Assembly: GCF_001637205.1 (NCBI RefSeq)
Contig: NZ_LVJH01000025.1
Span: forward strand, 118,886 to 182,885
Source: Paenibacillus glacialis
Lineage (GTDB): Bacteria > Bacillota > Bacilli > Paenibacillales > Paenibacillaceae
Length of the DNA stretch: 64,000 bases
Direction of reading: 5' to 3'
The notes under the pieces are model-generated. The model was not told the DNA's origin and did not search any database. It was given only the letters and a program-made list of their open reading frames with translations. Below, in pieces: positions 52,959-64,000 of this stretch. The stretch's first letter is position 1. Each line of letters opens with the position of its first letter. A program made the translations under genes and the position numbers.

Positions 52959-53045
52959 TTTTATTAATAAATTTAGGGTTATCCACATATCCACTGCGCC
53001 TATTACTATTACTAATAAAATCTATAAAGAATAATCATCTATAAA
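52936..53045. other. oriC downstream part: DnaA boxes, DnaA-trio, unwinding element
   Basis: Box TTATCCACA at 52979-52987 is followed by a short GC-rich spacer (CACTGCGCC) and then CTATTACTATTACTA at 53000-53014. On the other strand this reads TAG/TAA triplets, the DnaA-trio pattern known from B. subtilis. An AT-rich stretch follows. The order box, GC spacer, trio and AT-rich DNA matches the B. subtilis unwinding region. Confidence 0.8.
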
Positions 53046-53104
53046 GAGGGTTAAAAAGGTCATCTGTTTACCCAATTTACCGAATACTTGCAAGGAGTGA
53101 AAAT

Positions 53105-54244
53105 ATGAAGATCAGCATTCTTAAAAACTATTTGAACGATTCCATCCAACAGGTGTACAAGGCCATATCAAGTCGAACTACGATTCCGATTCTGACCGGT
53201 ATTAAACTGGATGTGAATCATCAAGGTGTGACCCTTACTGCAAGTGACACCGATATTTCAATTCAATCCTTTATACCCGTTGAGGATGATAACCAGACGG
53301 TTGTCCAAGTGGAGCAAACAGGTAGTGTCGTACTCCCTGCTAAGTTCTTTGTAGAAATTATTAAAAAGCTGCCTTCACAAGAAATTGTCATGGAAGTTAA
53401 AGATCATTTTCAAACCTTTATTTCTTCCGGAGCAACAGAGATTCAGATGGTAGGTCTAGATCCAGAAGAATTCCCCATTTTACCGGCAATTGAAGGAAAT
53501 CAGACGTTATCTATTCCTGGAGATCTATTAAAAAATATGATCAAACAGACAGGGTTTTCTATATCAACACATGAAACAACGCCTATTCTGACAGGTATCC
53601 TGTGGAACTTAGAAGATAACGAGTTGAAATTTACGGCAACAGATCGACACCGTCTGGCAACCCGATCAGCACAGTTAAATGGCGGAGATGTTAAATTCAA
53701 CAATGTCGTTATTGCAGGTAAAACCCTAAGCGAATTAAGTAAAATCGTGCCGGATCAGAATACACTTGTTGATATTCTTGTATCTGACAATCAGGTTTTA
53801 TTCAAAATTGAAAATGTTTTGTTCTATTCTCGAATTCTGGAAGGCATATATCCAGATACATCTAGGATTATTCCAACGTCCTACAAAACAGAACTAATCA
53901 TCGACACAAAAAAATTAAGTGAATCCATTGATCGGGCTTATTTGCTGTCTAGAGAAGAAAAAACGAACATCGTGAGGTTACAAACCCTAGATCATGGGGG
54001 AATTGAAATATCTTCGAGTTCGACAGAACTTGGTAAAGTACGCGAAGAATTAGATGTGGTAGACTTTAAAGGGGAACCACTTCGTATTTCTTTTAACTCT
54101 AAATATATGCTGGACGTCCTAAAAGTAGTCGAAAGTGAACAATTGATGATTGCTTTTACGGGAATTATGAGTCCAATTGTGCTCAAGCCGATGGATGACA
54201 GCAACAGTCTTTACGTGATTTTGCCGTACCGAACCAATAATTAA
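53105..54244 (+). CDS. dnaN: DNA polymerase III beta subunit (sliding clamp)
   Basis: This 379-residue protein has three repeated clamp domains. The N-terminus MKISILKNYLNDSIQQVYKAISSRT and the C-terminus VILPYRTNN with the LILPYR-like end are typical. It tethers the polymerase and binds repair and control proteins. ATG 53105 follows AAGGAGTG. It lies after dnaA with the unwinding region between them. Confidence 0.97.
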   Translation: MKISILKNYLNDSIQQVYKAISSRTTIPILTGIKLDVNHQGVTLTASDTDISIQSFIPVEDDNQTVVQVEQTGSVVLPAKFFVEIIKKLPSQEIVMEVKDHFQTFISSGATEIQMVGLDPEEFPILPAIEGNQTLSIPGDLLKNMIKQTGFSISTHETTPILTGILWNLEDNELKFTATDRHRLATRSAQLNGGDVKFNNVVIAGKTLSELSKIVPDQNTLVDILVSDNQVLFKIENVLFYSRILEGIYPDTSRIIPTSYKTELIIDTKKLSESIDRAYLLSREEKTNIVRLQTLDHGGIEISSSSTELGKVREELDVVDFKGEPLRISFNSKYMLDVLKVVESEQLMIAFTGIMSPIVLKPMDDSNSLYVILPYRTNN

Positions 54245-54296
54245 AAAAAAGTTATGCACATGTGCATAGATCAACGAGAGCGAAAGGAGTATTCGA

Positions 54297-54515
54297 GTGA
54301 ACAAAATTATTATCCACAGTGAATATATTAAGCTAGACACCTTTATGAAATTATCAAATTGTGTATCCACAGGCGGAATGGCGAAGGCTCTTCTTCAAGA
54401 AGGCCTAGTCTTCGTAAATGGTGAACAAGAAGAACGCCGCGGTCGTAAGTTATATCCTGGCGATATCGTAAAAGTAGCGGATGAAGGAACGTTTGAGGTT
54501 TCTAAAGAATCGTGA
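54297..54515 (+). CDS. yaaA: S4-domain RNA-binding protein YaaA
   Basis: This 72-residue protein consists of an S4-type RNA-binding fold (KLDTFMKLSNCVSTGGMAKA, then EGLVFVNGEQEERRGRKLYPGD). YaaA sits between dnaN and recF in Bacillales; it has been linked to ribosome assembly. Start GTG 54297 after GAAAGGAG. Family 2 repeat copy 4 follows 10 nt after it. Confidence 0.93.
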   Translation: MNKIIIHSEYIKLDTFMKLSNCVSTGGMAKALLQEGLVFVNGEQEERRGRKLYPGDIVKVADEGTFEVSKES

Positions 54516-54524
54516 TCTTTACCT

Positions 54525-54624
54525 CAAGAAGAAACGGGTACACCGTCCCTTAAGGGCGGGTATCCGTCTCTTCGGAAATATAAGGAATAGAGTATCAAGT
54601 GAAACTTATACTTTCTTATATTTC
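54525..54624 (+). repeat. family 2 palindromic repeat, copy 4
   Basis: The head AAGAAGAAACGGGTACACCG is followed by TCCCTTAAGGGCGGG and TCTCTTCGGAAATATAAGG; the tail is identical to copy 3. It fills the yaaA-recF spacer. Confidence 0.85.
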
Positions 54625-54675
54625 AAAAAATCCCAAAGCTTCGGTAACAGGGGTGAAAGATGAGGGGGATGACGT

Positions 54676-55788
54676 GTGTTTGTGAAAAGCATTAGCTTGC
54701 AGCAATACCGCAATTATGAACAATTGCGGTTGGATTCCTTCGGGGATGTGAACCTATTGATTGGTCCCAATGCCCAAGGAAAAACCAATCTGCTGGAAGC
54801 TATTTTTGTGTTGGCACTGACCAAAAGTCACCGAACTTCGAAGGACCGTGAATTGATTGCCTTTGAACAAGGAAGTGCCCATATAGCAGCTGTCGTTGAG
54901 AAGAAATATGGACCGCTTAACTTAGAGCTAACCCTGTCAGCTCAAGGGAAAAAAGCGAAGATAAATGGGCTTGAGCAGCGGAAACTAAGTGAATTCATCG
55001 GTTCTCTCAATGTGGTCATGTTCGCTCCTGAAGACTTGGAAATTGTTAAGGGGACACCAGGGATCCGTCGTAGATTCTTAGATATGGAGATTGGACAAGT
55101 TCAGCCAAGCTATCTTTTTCATCTGCAGCAATATCAGAAGATTCTGCTTCAACGGAACAATTTCCTGAAACAATTATGGGGTAAAGATGCTGTTGATCAG
55201 GGCTTACTCGACATATGGAATGAACAGTTGGTGGAGCATGGTGTTAAAATTATTAGAAAAAGGAAACAATTTATAATAAAACTACAGCGATGGGCTGAGT
55301 CCATTCACTATGGGATTACAAATGGCAGTGAAGATCTTCAGTTACGCTATGTTCCATCGTTTGGAGAAGCGACAGAGGAAGATGAAGCTGTCTTATTTGA
55401 GCAATTTATGATAAAGTTAAGACAAATGAAAGAACAGGAAGTTCGGCGCGGCATGACACTTGCGGGGCCTCACCGTGATGATATGACCTTTTATATTAAC
55501 GGTAAGGAAGTGCATACGTATGGTTCTCAAGGACAGCAACGGACGACAGCCTTATCACTCAAATTGGCGGAGATTGAACTGATCAAAGAAGAGATCGGTG
55601 AATATCCCGTACTTTTGCTAGATGATGTATTATCTGAGCTTGATCCATACCGTCAAACCCAACTGATTGAGACATTTCAGAGCAAAGTGCAGACGTTCAT
55701 CACCGCAACTGGAATAGAGAGCTTGAATGCGGATAAATTAAAGAATGCAAGCATCTACCATGTGAATGCAGGTCAGGTCGGTTTATAA
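54676..55788 (+). CDS. recF: DNA replication and repair protein RecF
   Basis: This 370-residue SMC-like ATPase has Walker A GPNAQGKTNLLEAI, signature YGSQGQQRTTALSLKLAE and Walker B VLLLDDVLSELD. With RecO/RecR it loads RecA on gapped DNA. Start GTG 54676; the Shine-Dalgarno is GAGGGGG at about 54662-54668. It follows family 2 repeat copy 4, which separates it from yaaA. Confidence 0.97.
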   Translation: MFVKSISLQQYRNYEQLRLDSFGDVNLLIGPNAQGKTNLLEAIFVLALTKSHRTSKDRELIAFEQGSAHIAAVVEKKYGPLNLELTLSAQGKKAKINGLEQRKLSEFIGSLNVVMFAPEDLEIVKGTPGIRRRFLDMEIGQVQPSYLFHLQQYQKILLQRNNFLKQLWGKDAVDQGLLDIWNEQLVEHGVKIIRKRKQFIIKLQRWAESIHYGITNGSEDLQLRYVPSFGEATEEDEAVLFEQFMIKLRQMKEQEVRRGMTLAGPHRDDMTFYINGKEVHTYGSQGQQRTTALSLKLAEIELIKEEIGEYPVLLLDDVLSELDPYRQTQLIETFQSKVQTFITATGIESLNADKLKNASIYHVNAGQVGL

Positions 55789-55802
55789 AAGAGTGGAGGA
55801 TC

Positions 55803-58005
<2,203 letters not shown>

Positions 58006-58023
58006 AATGACGTTGGTATGAAA

Positions 58024-58061
58024 AAGGAGAAGGTGCAGATGTGGCACCTTCTCCCTTTTTT
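58024..58061. terminator. bidirectional terminator between gyrB and ATP-grasp gene
   Basis: GGAGAAGGTGC pairs with GCACCTTCTCC, followed by CTTTTTTT on plus and preceded by AAAAA (T-run on minus). It closes the convergent gyrB and yheC-type genes. Confidence 0.92.
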
Positions 58062-58072
58062 TGAAGGAATGG

Positions 58073-58882
58073 TTACCGTGATAGTCTCCTTGCAGGATAC
58101 CTCCCGTATGAAACTGCGTAACGGTAAATACGACGATATACGTCTTTATCGGGAATATATTTTTTGAAGGGATATAGGGCAGGTAAGGTATTTACTTCTA
58201 ATATCCAAGGTCTCTTTTCACTGTCTATTGCGATATCCAGTCCCAGTTCTTTAATATGGTGATACTTCGTTTGAAGCTGATTTGCGACCGAAACACCTAA
58301 ACTTTTAAGTGTTTGTTGTAGTTCAAATACTTCCATAGAGGTCATATAGGGAGACATTAATGTTTCAAAAGTTTGGACTTTTCCTCCACTATGATGATTG
58401 GTTACGACTTTATGGGGAGCTGCGACACGTCCAATAATTCCTGTGGATACCCATAATCGATTAGGACTTTTTTGAGTAAGAATACGTAAATCAAAGGGAC
58501 AAGAATTGTATTCTAACAAGCGAATACCTTGTTGGATCAAATAGTTATGATGCCGAGTATACTTGTGAACACCAAGAATGAGTGATGCAAGTGAGGGGAA
58601 TATCTTGGTTTCGGTACCATACCGAAGTTGATAAACCGTATAGGTATCAATGAACTGATCATCAGAATCAAGGTTATTCAATGTCAATTGTTCAACACAC
58701 ATCACGCCACGACCATACGTTCCACAATCCGGTTTTAAGAAGGCGATAGTGAACTCATTCAACATATTCTCTAAAGCCTCTGAAGAGTATTTACATGTAA
58801 CTGGAATGTAGGGGGAGACAAGCTCATTTTTTAGGAGCACTTTGGTTTTGGCCCACTTGCTTGAAACACGCTGAATAGCCAA
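58073..58882 (-). CDS. YheC/YheD family ATP-grasp protein (endospore coat-associated)
   Basis: This 269-residue ATP-grasp protein matches the YheC/YheD family, whose members associate with the spore coat in B. subtilis. ATP-grasp parts are GTYGRGVMCVEQ, ILTQKSPNRLWVSTG and a C-terminal LGLDIAIDSEKRPWILEVNTLPAL. The substrate is unknown. Convergent with gyrB and divergent from gyrA; this insertion between the gyrase genes is typical of Paenibacillus. Confidence 0.88.
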   Translation of the reverse strand: MAIQRVSSKWAKTKVLLKNELVSPYIPVTCKYSSEALENMLNEFTIAFLKPDCGTYGRGVMCVEQLTLNNLDSDDQFIDTYTVYQLRYGTETKIFPSLASLILGVHKYTRHHNYLIQQGIRLLEYNSCPFDLRILTQKSPNRLWVSTGIIGRVAAPHKVVTNHHSGGKVQTFETLMSPYMTSMEVFELQQTLKSLGVSVANQLQTKYHHIKELGLDIAIDSEKRPWILEVNTLPALYPFKKYIPDKDVYRRIYRYAVSYGRYPARRLSR

Positions 58883-59416
58883 TGAAGTTCATCCTTTCAA
58901 TATTCTATTTTTAATTGATACTCCATCACATATATGGGAATGGCGAGATGACGATATTTGTTCATAAAATGGAACAGAGATGTTGGTTCTCTTATCGTAT
59001 TCAGGTATAGATTTGAATCCTTGAAGGGCTTAAAAATTAAGACAAGGTAGTAAAAGAATGGTATACTATGTGTTGGGGATTTCTTAGACATTGTATGAAT
59101 AGGCTGATTAAGAAGGCAGGGCATATCCCTATTTTTAAGAATAAAAAATGTGTTTATTTACCTTTACCGGGATAGACGTTTAATTGTGGTCTTTTTGAGA
59201 AAGTAATATAATAAAGATTACTGGTTTTATTATGTAATAGGTATTGAAGACGGCAAGGCTGTTTCTTCTTAAAATATAAGAAAGTATCATTCCTACCTTG
59301 TATCTTATATTTTTCATAGAAATGAGTACGGTCCTTAAAAAAGACGGTACAACCGTTTCTTCTTATATATTCTGCATTTCGTTGATTTGGTTGATAGGAA
59401 TTGGAGGAGGTACAGC
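58883..59416. other. ATP-grasp gene to gyrA intergenic region
   Basis: About 530 bases without a gene. The right half is taken up by family 2 repeat copy 5 and a partial second head. The left half should hold the promoter of the minus-strand gene; no clear site is recognised. A frame on minus at 58897-59124 lacks any support. Confidence 0.5.
59248..59375 (-). repeat. family 2 palindromic repeat, copy 5 with partial head of another
   Basis: Read on minus: AGAAGAAACGGTTGTACCG, then TTTTTTAAGGACCG, then tail AATATAAG...CTTATATTTT. After it another head AAGAAACAGCCTTGCCG starts. So one complete and one partial copy are arranged head-to-tail upstream of gyrA. Confidence 0.75.
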
Positions 59417-61984
59417 ATGGCAGAAGAATTAAACTCGCAAATTACGGATCGGGATATCGGCGTTGAAATGCGCGAGTCATTTATGGATTATGCGATGAGT
59501 ATCATTGTTAGCCGGGCTTTACCTGATGTAAGAGATGGATTGAAACCGGTACATCGTCGTATTCTATATGCTATGAATGATTTGGGTATGACCCCGGATA
59601 AACCATTTAAGAAATCAGCGAGAATTGTCGGCGATGTTATCGGTAAATATCACCCACATGGTGATACGGCAGTATACCAAACGATGGTACGGATGGCGCA
59701 GGATTTCTCCATGCGGTATATGCTCGTGGAAGGTCATGGTAACTTCGGTTCAGTTGATGGTGACATGGCAGCAGCGATGCGTTATACGGAAGCACGTCTT
59801 TCTAAGATTGCAATGGAAATGTTAAGAGATATTAATAAAGAAACGATTGATTTCCAACCTAACTATGATGGTGAAGAACAAGAACCTAAGGTTCTACCTG
59901 CACGTTTTCCGAACTTGTTGGTGAATGGGGTATCAGGCATAGCTGTTGGTATGGCCACTAATATTCCACCGCATAATCTAGGTGAAGTTATTGATGGTGT
60001 TCAAGCATTGATTAAGAATCCAGAAATCACTTCTATGGAATTGATGGATTATATCAAGGGACCTGATTTCCCGACTTCCGGTTATATATTAGGTCGTCAG
60101 GGAATTCGTCAAGCTTATGAGACCGGTCGTGGATCAGTAACGATGCGTGCTAAAGCAAATATTGAAGAAAATAACAATAAATCGCGTATTGTCATCTATG
60201 AACTTCCTTATCAAGTGAACAAAGCAAGACTGGTAGAGAAAATTGCCGAGCTTGTTCGCGAGAAAAGTCTTGATGGTATTACTGATTTACGTGATGAATC
60301 AGATCGTAATGGTATGCGGGTCGTTATTGAATTACGACGTGATGTTAATCCGAATGTTGTACTGAATAACTTGTACAAGCAAACGCCAATGCAGTCTACT
60401 TTCGGTATTAATATGTTAGCTATCGTTAACAATGAACCGAAAACACTAAGTCTATTTGATGTGTTATATCATTATTTGGAGCACCAGAAAGTGGTTATCC
60501 GTAGACGGACAGAATTCGAACTTAGAAAAGCTGAAGCACGTGCGCATATCCTAGAAGGATTAAGAATAGCACTAGATCACCTGGATGAAGTTATTGCTCT
60601 AATCCGTAGTTCACAAACATCAGAAATCGCACGAGATGGACTTATGAGCAGATTCGAGCTAAGTCTTGAACAAGCACAAGCCATTATGGAAATGCGTCTA
60701 CAGCGCCTGACAGGTTTGGAACGCGATAAGATTGAGAACGAATACCAAGAACTGATGAAGAAGATTGCAGAATTACGTGAAATATTAGCTGATGAATCGC
60801 TTATCCTTCAGATCATTAGTGAAGAGCTGAATGAAATAAAAGAACGTTTCAATGACGAACGTCGGACTGAAATTACGGTCGGTGAAGAAAGTATTCTAGA
60901 TGAGGATCTTATTCCACAAGAAGAAGTCATCATCACGATTAGCCATTCTGGTTACATCAAACGTCTTCCTGCGAATACTTACCGTAGTCAAAAACGTGGT
61001 GGACGTGGCGTAATGGGGATGGATACGAAAGATCAAGACTTTGTTGAACATCTCTTCGTAACCAATTCACATCACTATCTCTTGTTCTTTACCGATCGAG
61101 GGAAGGTCTATCGCCTCAAGGCTTATGAAATTCCTGATTTGAGCCGTACGGCGCGTGGCACAGCGATTATTAACCTGATTCAGATCGAACAGGGCGAGAC
61201 TGTAAATGCTGTGATTCCGGTACAGAACTTTGATGGAGAGGATTCCTTATTCTTTGCTACTCGTCAAGGGGTTGTGAAGAAGACACCACTCGAGGATTAT
61301 ACAAACATTCGTAAGGGTGGCCTTATCGCTATTAACCTTCGTGAAGATGATGCTCTAATTGGAGTGAAGCTCGCGAATGGCGAACAGGAGTTAATCATGG
61401 GTACGGCTCAAGGTATGTCCATTCGTTTCTCTGAGAACGATGTCCGTTCTATGGGACGCAGTGCAACTGGCGTTAGGGGTATCCGCTTAAGTGATGACGA
61501 TGAAGTTATAGGCATGGATATCATCGATAAGGATTTGGATATCTTGATTGTTACAGCCAAAGGATACGGTAAACGTACACCAGCTAGCGACTATCGTTCC
61601 CAAAGCCGTGGTGGTAAGGGAATTAAGACAATTAATGTAACCGAGAAGAACGGTGCTGTTATTGCTTTGAAAGTCGTTAAGAATGAAGAAGACTTGATGA
61701 TTATCACGACGCTTGGAACCCTAATCCGTACGAGTATGGAGGGCATTTCCACGATGGGTCGTTATACTCAAGGTGTGAAACTGATTAATATTCGTGAAGA
61801 TGATGCAGTAGCTACTGTATGTCGTGTCGATAAAACAGAAGAAACAGAGGAAGATGACTCATCTGAATGGGATGAATCCATTGCAGTAGATTCCGAGTCT
61901 GGTTCAGCTGGAGAAGTCATAGAATCTTCTGATGTTGAGGAACCTTCCATCGATGTTTCGGATGAAACGTTAGAAGAAGAGTAG
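59417..61984 (+). CDS. gyrA: DNA gyrase subunit A
   Basis: This is an 855-residue protein with a winged-helix DNA-cutting domain whose catalytic Tyr123 is in [12 protein letters not shown] coiled coil and C-terminal beta-pinwheel follow with the GyrA box QKRGGRG. The acidic tail is long (Glu/Ser/Asp rich). At the quinolone-contact positions it has Thr84 and Gln88 instead of the common Ser and acidic residue. Start ATG 59417 after GGAGGAGG. An extended N-terminus from TTG 59387 is not supported. Confidence 0.97.
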   Translation: MAEELNSQITDRDIGVEMRESFMDYAMSIIVSRALPDVRDGLKPVHRRILYAMNDLGMTPDKPFKKSARIVGDVIGKYHPHGDTAVYQTMVRMAQDFSMRYMLVEGHGNFGSVDGDMAAAMRYTEARLSKIAMEMLRDINKETIDFQPNYDGEEQEPKVLPARFPNLLVNGVSGIAVGMATNIPPHNLGEVIDGVQALIKNPEITSMELMDYIKGPDFPTSGYILGRQGIRQAYETGRGSVTMRAKANIEENNNKSRIVIYELPYQVNKARLVEKIAELVREKSLDGITDLRDESDRNGMRVVIELRRDVNPNVVLNNLYKQTPMQSTFGINMLAIVNNEPKTLSLFDVLYHYLEHQKVVIRRRTEFELRKAEARAHILEGLRIALDHLDEVIALIRSSQTSEIARDGLMSRFELSLEQAQAIMEMRLQRLTGLERDKIENEYQELMKKIAELREILADESLILQIISEELNEIKERFNDERRTEITVGEESILDEDLIPQEEVIITISHSGYIKRLPANTYRSQKRGGRGVMGMDTKDQDFVEHLFVTNSHHYLLFFTDRGKVYRLKAYEIPDLSRTARGTAIINLIQIEQGETVNAVIPVQNFDGEDSLFFATRQGVVKKTPLEDYTNIRKGGLIAINLREDDALIGVKLANGEQELIMGTAQGMSIRFSENDVRSMGRSATGVRGIRLSDDDEVIGMDIIDKDLDILIVTAKGYGKRTPASDYRSQSRGGKGIKTINVTEKNGAVIALKVVKNEEDLMIITTLGTLIRTSMEGISTMGRYTQGVKLINIREDDAVATVCRVDKTEETEEDDSSEWDESIAVDSESGSAGEVIESSDVEEPSIDVSDETLEEE

Positions 61985-62028
61985 GCATCAAGTATCAAAG
62001 TACAACATGAACAAGAAAACATGGGTTG

Positions 62029-62128
62029 CTAAATAGATTGAACTAAAGTCGAACCCTCATATTCATGATTCTCTTTAGAAATGATTGAACTTGTGAGCGC
62101 AAACTTCAGTTCAATCTATATAAATAAA
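62029..62128 (+). repeat. family 1 palindromic repeat, copy D
   Basis: The ends AAATAGATTGAACTAAAG and CTTCAGTTCAATCTATA are inverted. The interior CTTTAGAAATGATTGAA and GTGAGCGCAAA are shared with copies A and C. It lies between gyrA and its terminator. Confidence 0.85.
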
Positions 62129-62146
62129 TGTATATAATCTATAGAA

Positions 62147-62180
62147 AGAGACCTCGGGATTGTTCCGGGGTCTCTTTTGA
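62147..62180 (+). terminator. terminator after gyrA
   Basis: AGAGACCTCGG and CCGGGGTCTCT pair (one mismatch) around GATTGTT, followed by TTTT. It lies beyond repeat copy D, so the gyrA mRNA would include the repeat. Confidence 0.85.
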
Positions 62181-62594
62181 TTAGAGTTTGTTATACATGC
62201 CTTCATCATGAATAGGGTTACTACATTTTAAGATAGATATAAACCTTACACATTTATGGTATGGAATGAATGAGTTGCTAGGATGAATAGACTGTTCGAG
62301 TAATATCATCGTGGTACAGATACATCAGTTACACTAAATAGCTCAGGTTTAGGTATGGCTTATTTCCAAAGGATTAGTTGCAATAGGTGGTCAAATAGAG
62401 GTGGGCCACTTTACTGGGAAAAGGAACGAAGATCTGCCTTATTTGGACGTAGCTTAAGCTGCTATACATCCAATGGATTCTAATGACTTATTTTACCGAT
62501 AAGGATTGTACAGCTATTCAATAAATAATATAATGGCATGAATTGCTATATCCGTATCAAATCAAAATAATGAAATGGAGATGTATATTAATAT

Positions 62595-63677
62595 ATGGCT
62601 ATCATACCTATTATGGACTTAAAACCTGGTGTCAAATTAGTCAAAAGTGTATATACTCCAATGGGTAGCCTACTCTTTCATAAAGGAAAGGTACTACTAC
62701 AACGCGACTTAGATATTTTAAAAGCGTTTATGGTAGAGACTGTAGAAGTAGGGAAATTAGGCGATAAAATGGTTCAATCGAGAGAAAACACCTCCTCTAT
62801 CGAACCTTTAGCTCAAGACTCATCGTCATTGGTTAAACAATCTTCTTTTGCAGAAGAATACGATAAGTTGTTCAACATGATCAAGAGTTCCCTTCCTTCA
62901 GTTGAGGCGGCAGGAATTCCTATTTATGAAATTCGTAATCAGCTGGAAAGATTGATTCAATATATAAAAGATTATAATCCTATTTCCTTTTTGCCTCGTA
63001 TATTAAATGATTATGAGTATATGTATCATAATGCAGTTCTCTGTGCGCTATCTTCATATAAACTAGCCGAGTGGAGCGGTCTTCCAAAAAAGGATTGGAT
63101 GCAAGTGGCATTTGCTGGCCTATTCCATGATATTGGTAATGTGAAGGTTGATCCATCCATATTGTTCAAACCTTCCCAATTAACGTTAGAAGAAATTAGA
63201 GAAATGCGAGACCATACGAAGATTGGGTACCAATTATTGAAGAATGTAGCGGGCATTAATGAGGGTGTTCGTTTAGCGGCGTTACAACATCATGAAAAGG
63301 TCGATGGAACGGGGTACCCACGCGGCCAAGAAAGTAATGAGATACATATCTATTCCAAAATCGTAGGGGTAGTCGATATATTTCACGCTATGACACTTAA
63401 TAAAGCATATCGGAAGGGACAATCCCCGTATTTGGTATTAGAGCAAATACTAAGTGAATCCTTCGGTAAATTGGATCCTAAATTGGTACAGACATTTATT
63501 AGAAAAGTGACAGAGTTCAATAATGGTGTAATAGTTCGGCTGAGTAACGATAAAATAGGTGAGATTGTTTTTTCTAATCATAATGAGCCGACTCGTCCAA
63601 TGGTCTCTTCGGAGAATGTTATAATTAATTTAGAGAAGCAACGAAATCTCTTTATCGTAGAAATAGTAAAAGAATAA
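62595..63677 (+). CDS. HD-GYP domain phosphodiesterase-like protein
   Basis: This 360-residue protein has an N-terminal small domain (about 1-100) and an HD-GYP domain (about 120-320) with metal-binding HDIGNVKVD and the signature HHEKVDGTGYPRG. HD-GYP enzymes hydrolyse cyclic di-GMP or related nucleotides. It stands between gyrA and the rRNA operon, as in other Paenibacillus. ATG 62595; the nearest ribosome-site-like GGAG is about 14 nt away, so the start is not certain. Confidence 0.9.
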   Translation: MAIIPIMDLKPGVKLVKSVYTPMGSLLFHKGKVLLQRDLDILKAFMVETVEVGKLGDKMVQSRENTSSIEPLAQDSSSLVKQSSFAEEYDKLFNMIKSSLPSVEAAGIPIYEIRNQLERLIQYIKDYNPISFLPRILNDYEYMYHNAVLCALSSYKLAEWSGLPKKDWMQVAFAGLFHDIGNVKVDPSILFKPSQLTLEEIREMRDHTKIGYQLLKNVAGINEGVRLAALQHHEKVDGTGYPRGQESNEIHIYSKIVGVVDIFHAMTLNKAYRKGQSPYLVLEQILSESFGKLDPKLVQTFIRKVTEFNNGVIVRLSNDKIGEIVFSNHNEPTRPMVSSENVIINLEKQRNLFIVEIVKE

Positions 63678-63807
63678 ACAATTTCCTTGGGGCTCTTATT
63701 TTTCTATAAGTTCAGATCAATAGAGCCTTTGCTTTCCTGAATTGGGGAGGTAAGATCGGTAATCATGTACATCGGAAATAGAAATAATTTAAATATTTAA
63801 AAAAAGG

Positions 63808-63836
63808 TTGCATTCACTACTCACACGTGATATATT
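63808..63836 (+). promoter_or_regulatory. rrn promoter P1
   Basis: TTGCAT (63808-63813) and TATATT (63831-63836) are separated by exactly 17 bp, with an A-rich stretch upstream that may act as UP element. Confidence 0.75.
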
Positions 63837-63912
63837 ATTAGTCCGGCCAACAAATAAGTGTTTTGTTGAATCGGCAAGCCAATATCGAATGAAACTTAAA
63901 TCGAAAAAAAGC

Positions 63913-63941
63913 TTGCATAAACGAACCGGACATGATATGAT
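63913..63941 (+). promoter_or_regulatory. rrn promoter P2
   Basis: TTGCAT (63913-63918) and TATGAT (63936-63941) are 17 bp apart, preceded by an A-tract. It shares the -35 box and spacing with P1, giving the tandem rrn promoters seen in Bacillales. Confidence 0.78.
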
Positions 63942-64000
63942 ATAAAAGTTGTCACCGAGAAACACTGGTAACGACAAAGCGAAATCATTGGTCTTTGAAA

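Larger units (their letters stand above)
61985..62594. other. gyrA to HD-GYP intergenic region
   Basis: About 600 bases with family 1 repeat copy D and a terminator near the left end. From 62185 to 62594 I see no gene, repeat or strong hairpin; it is AT-rich and must contain the promoter of the HD-GYP gene. Confidence 0.5.
63678..64000 (+). promoter_or_regulatory. rRNA operon promoter and leader region
   Basis: Between the HD-GYP gene and the window end there are two tandem promoters and the leader text AAAGCGAAATCATTGG and TCTTTGAAA, typical of the stretch just before 16S rRNA in Paenibacillus. The 16S gene itself starts outside the window. No coding sequence. Confidence 0.75.

Noticed and set aside
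58897..59124. 75-codon minus-strand frame upstream of the ATP-grasp gene
   Set aside because: No ribosome site, no family resemblance and AT-rich promoter-like DNA.

Overview
The window is a chromosomal replication-origin region of an endospore-forming, low-GC Gram-positive bacterium. The order rpmH-rnpA-yidC-jag-mnmE-mnmG-rsmG-noc-parA-parB to the left of dnaA, and dnaA-dnaN-yaaA-recF-remB-gyrB to the right, is the classic Bacillales origin. A YheC/YheD ATP-grasp gene between gyrB and gyrA, and an HD-GYP gene between gyrA and an rRNA promoter region, are what I would expect of Paenibacillus or a close relative; the genus is an inference from gene order and protein wording, not from a search. 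Sporulation is indicated by the YyaC protease, SpoIIIJ/Jag, Spo0J/Soj and YheC/D.

Layout. 1-4.8 kb: a compact plus-strand accessory operon built around an unannotated 59-residue peptide with eight cysteines (3145-3324), with two CxxC thioredoxin-like proteins, an ABC exporter, a MauE-like membrane redox protein, a third thioredoxin-like membrane protein without cysteines and a small protein of unknown function. 4.8-6.6 kb: a decayed accessory zone with two small helix-turn-helix genes and a broken serine recombinase. 6.7-15.6 kb (minus): the WalRK cluster walR-walK-yycH-yycI-yycJ, an HtrA-like protease, a CxxH/CxxC protein and rlmH. 15.9-26.9 kb (minus): an M23 endopeptidase, an anchored unknown protein, purA, dnaB, rplI, gdpP, yybS, a MazG-like protein, a CBS protein and an LCP ligase. 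27.4 kb: an isolated tRNA-Ser(CGA). 28.4-29.6 kb (plus): rpsF-ssb-rpsR. 30-35.7 kb (minus): a five-gene oligopeptide ABC importer. 35.7-37.2 kb: about 1.5 kb without genes. 37.2-51 kb: DUF3343-mscS-DUF951, yyaC, a cysteine desulfurase-like gene, parB-parA, noc and the rsmG-to-rpmH block. 51-64 kb: oriC, dnaA to gyrA, an HD-GYP gene and tandem rrn promoters just before a 16S rRNA gene that lies outside the window.

How it works together. The core codes for replication initiation (DnaA, DnaN, DnaB, GyrAB, RecF), origin segregation and nucleoid occlusion (ParA, ParB, Noc, two parS sites), ribosome and tRNA maturation (RnpA, L34, L9, S6, S18, RsmG, RlmH, MnmEG), membrane insertion (YidC, Jag) and cell-wall homeostasis (WalRK, M23, LCP). 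The origin is bipartite: DnaA boxes lie on both sides of dnaA, and a DnaA-trio-like unwinding motif lies downstream of it.

Two families of short palindromic repeats are scattered through intergenic spaces. Family 1 has four copies of up to about 100 bp, including one between rpmH and rnpA. Family 2 has five or more copies of about 100 bp. The best candidate for an undescribed system is the disulfide-peptide operon at the left end. It has a near-perfect 22-bp direct repeat spaced 84 bp apart upstream and an attenuator-like hairpin right after the peptide gene.
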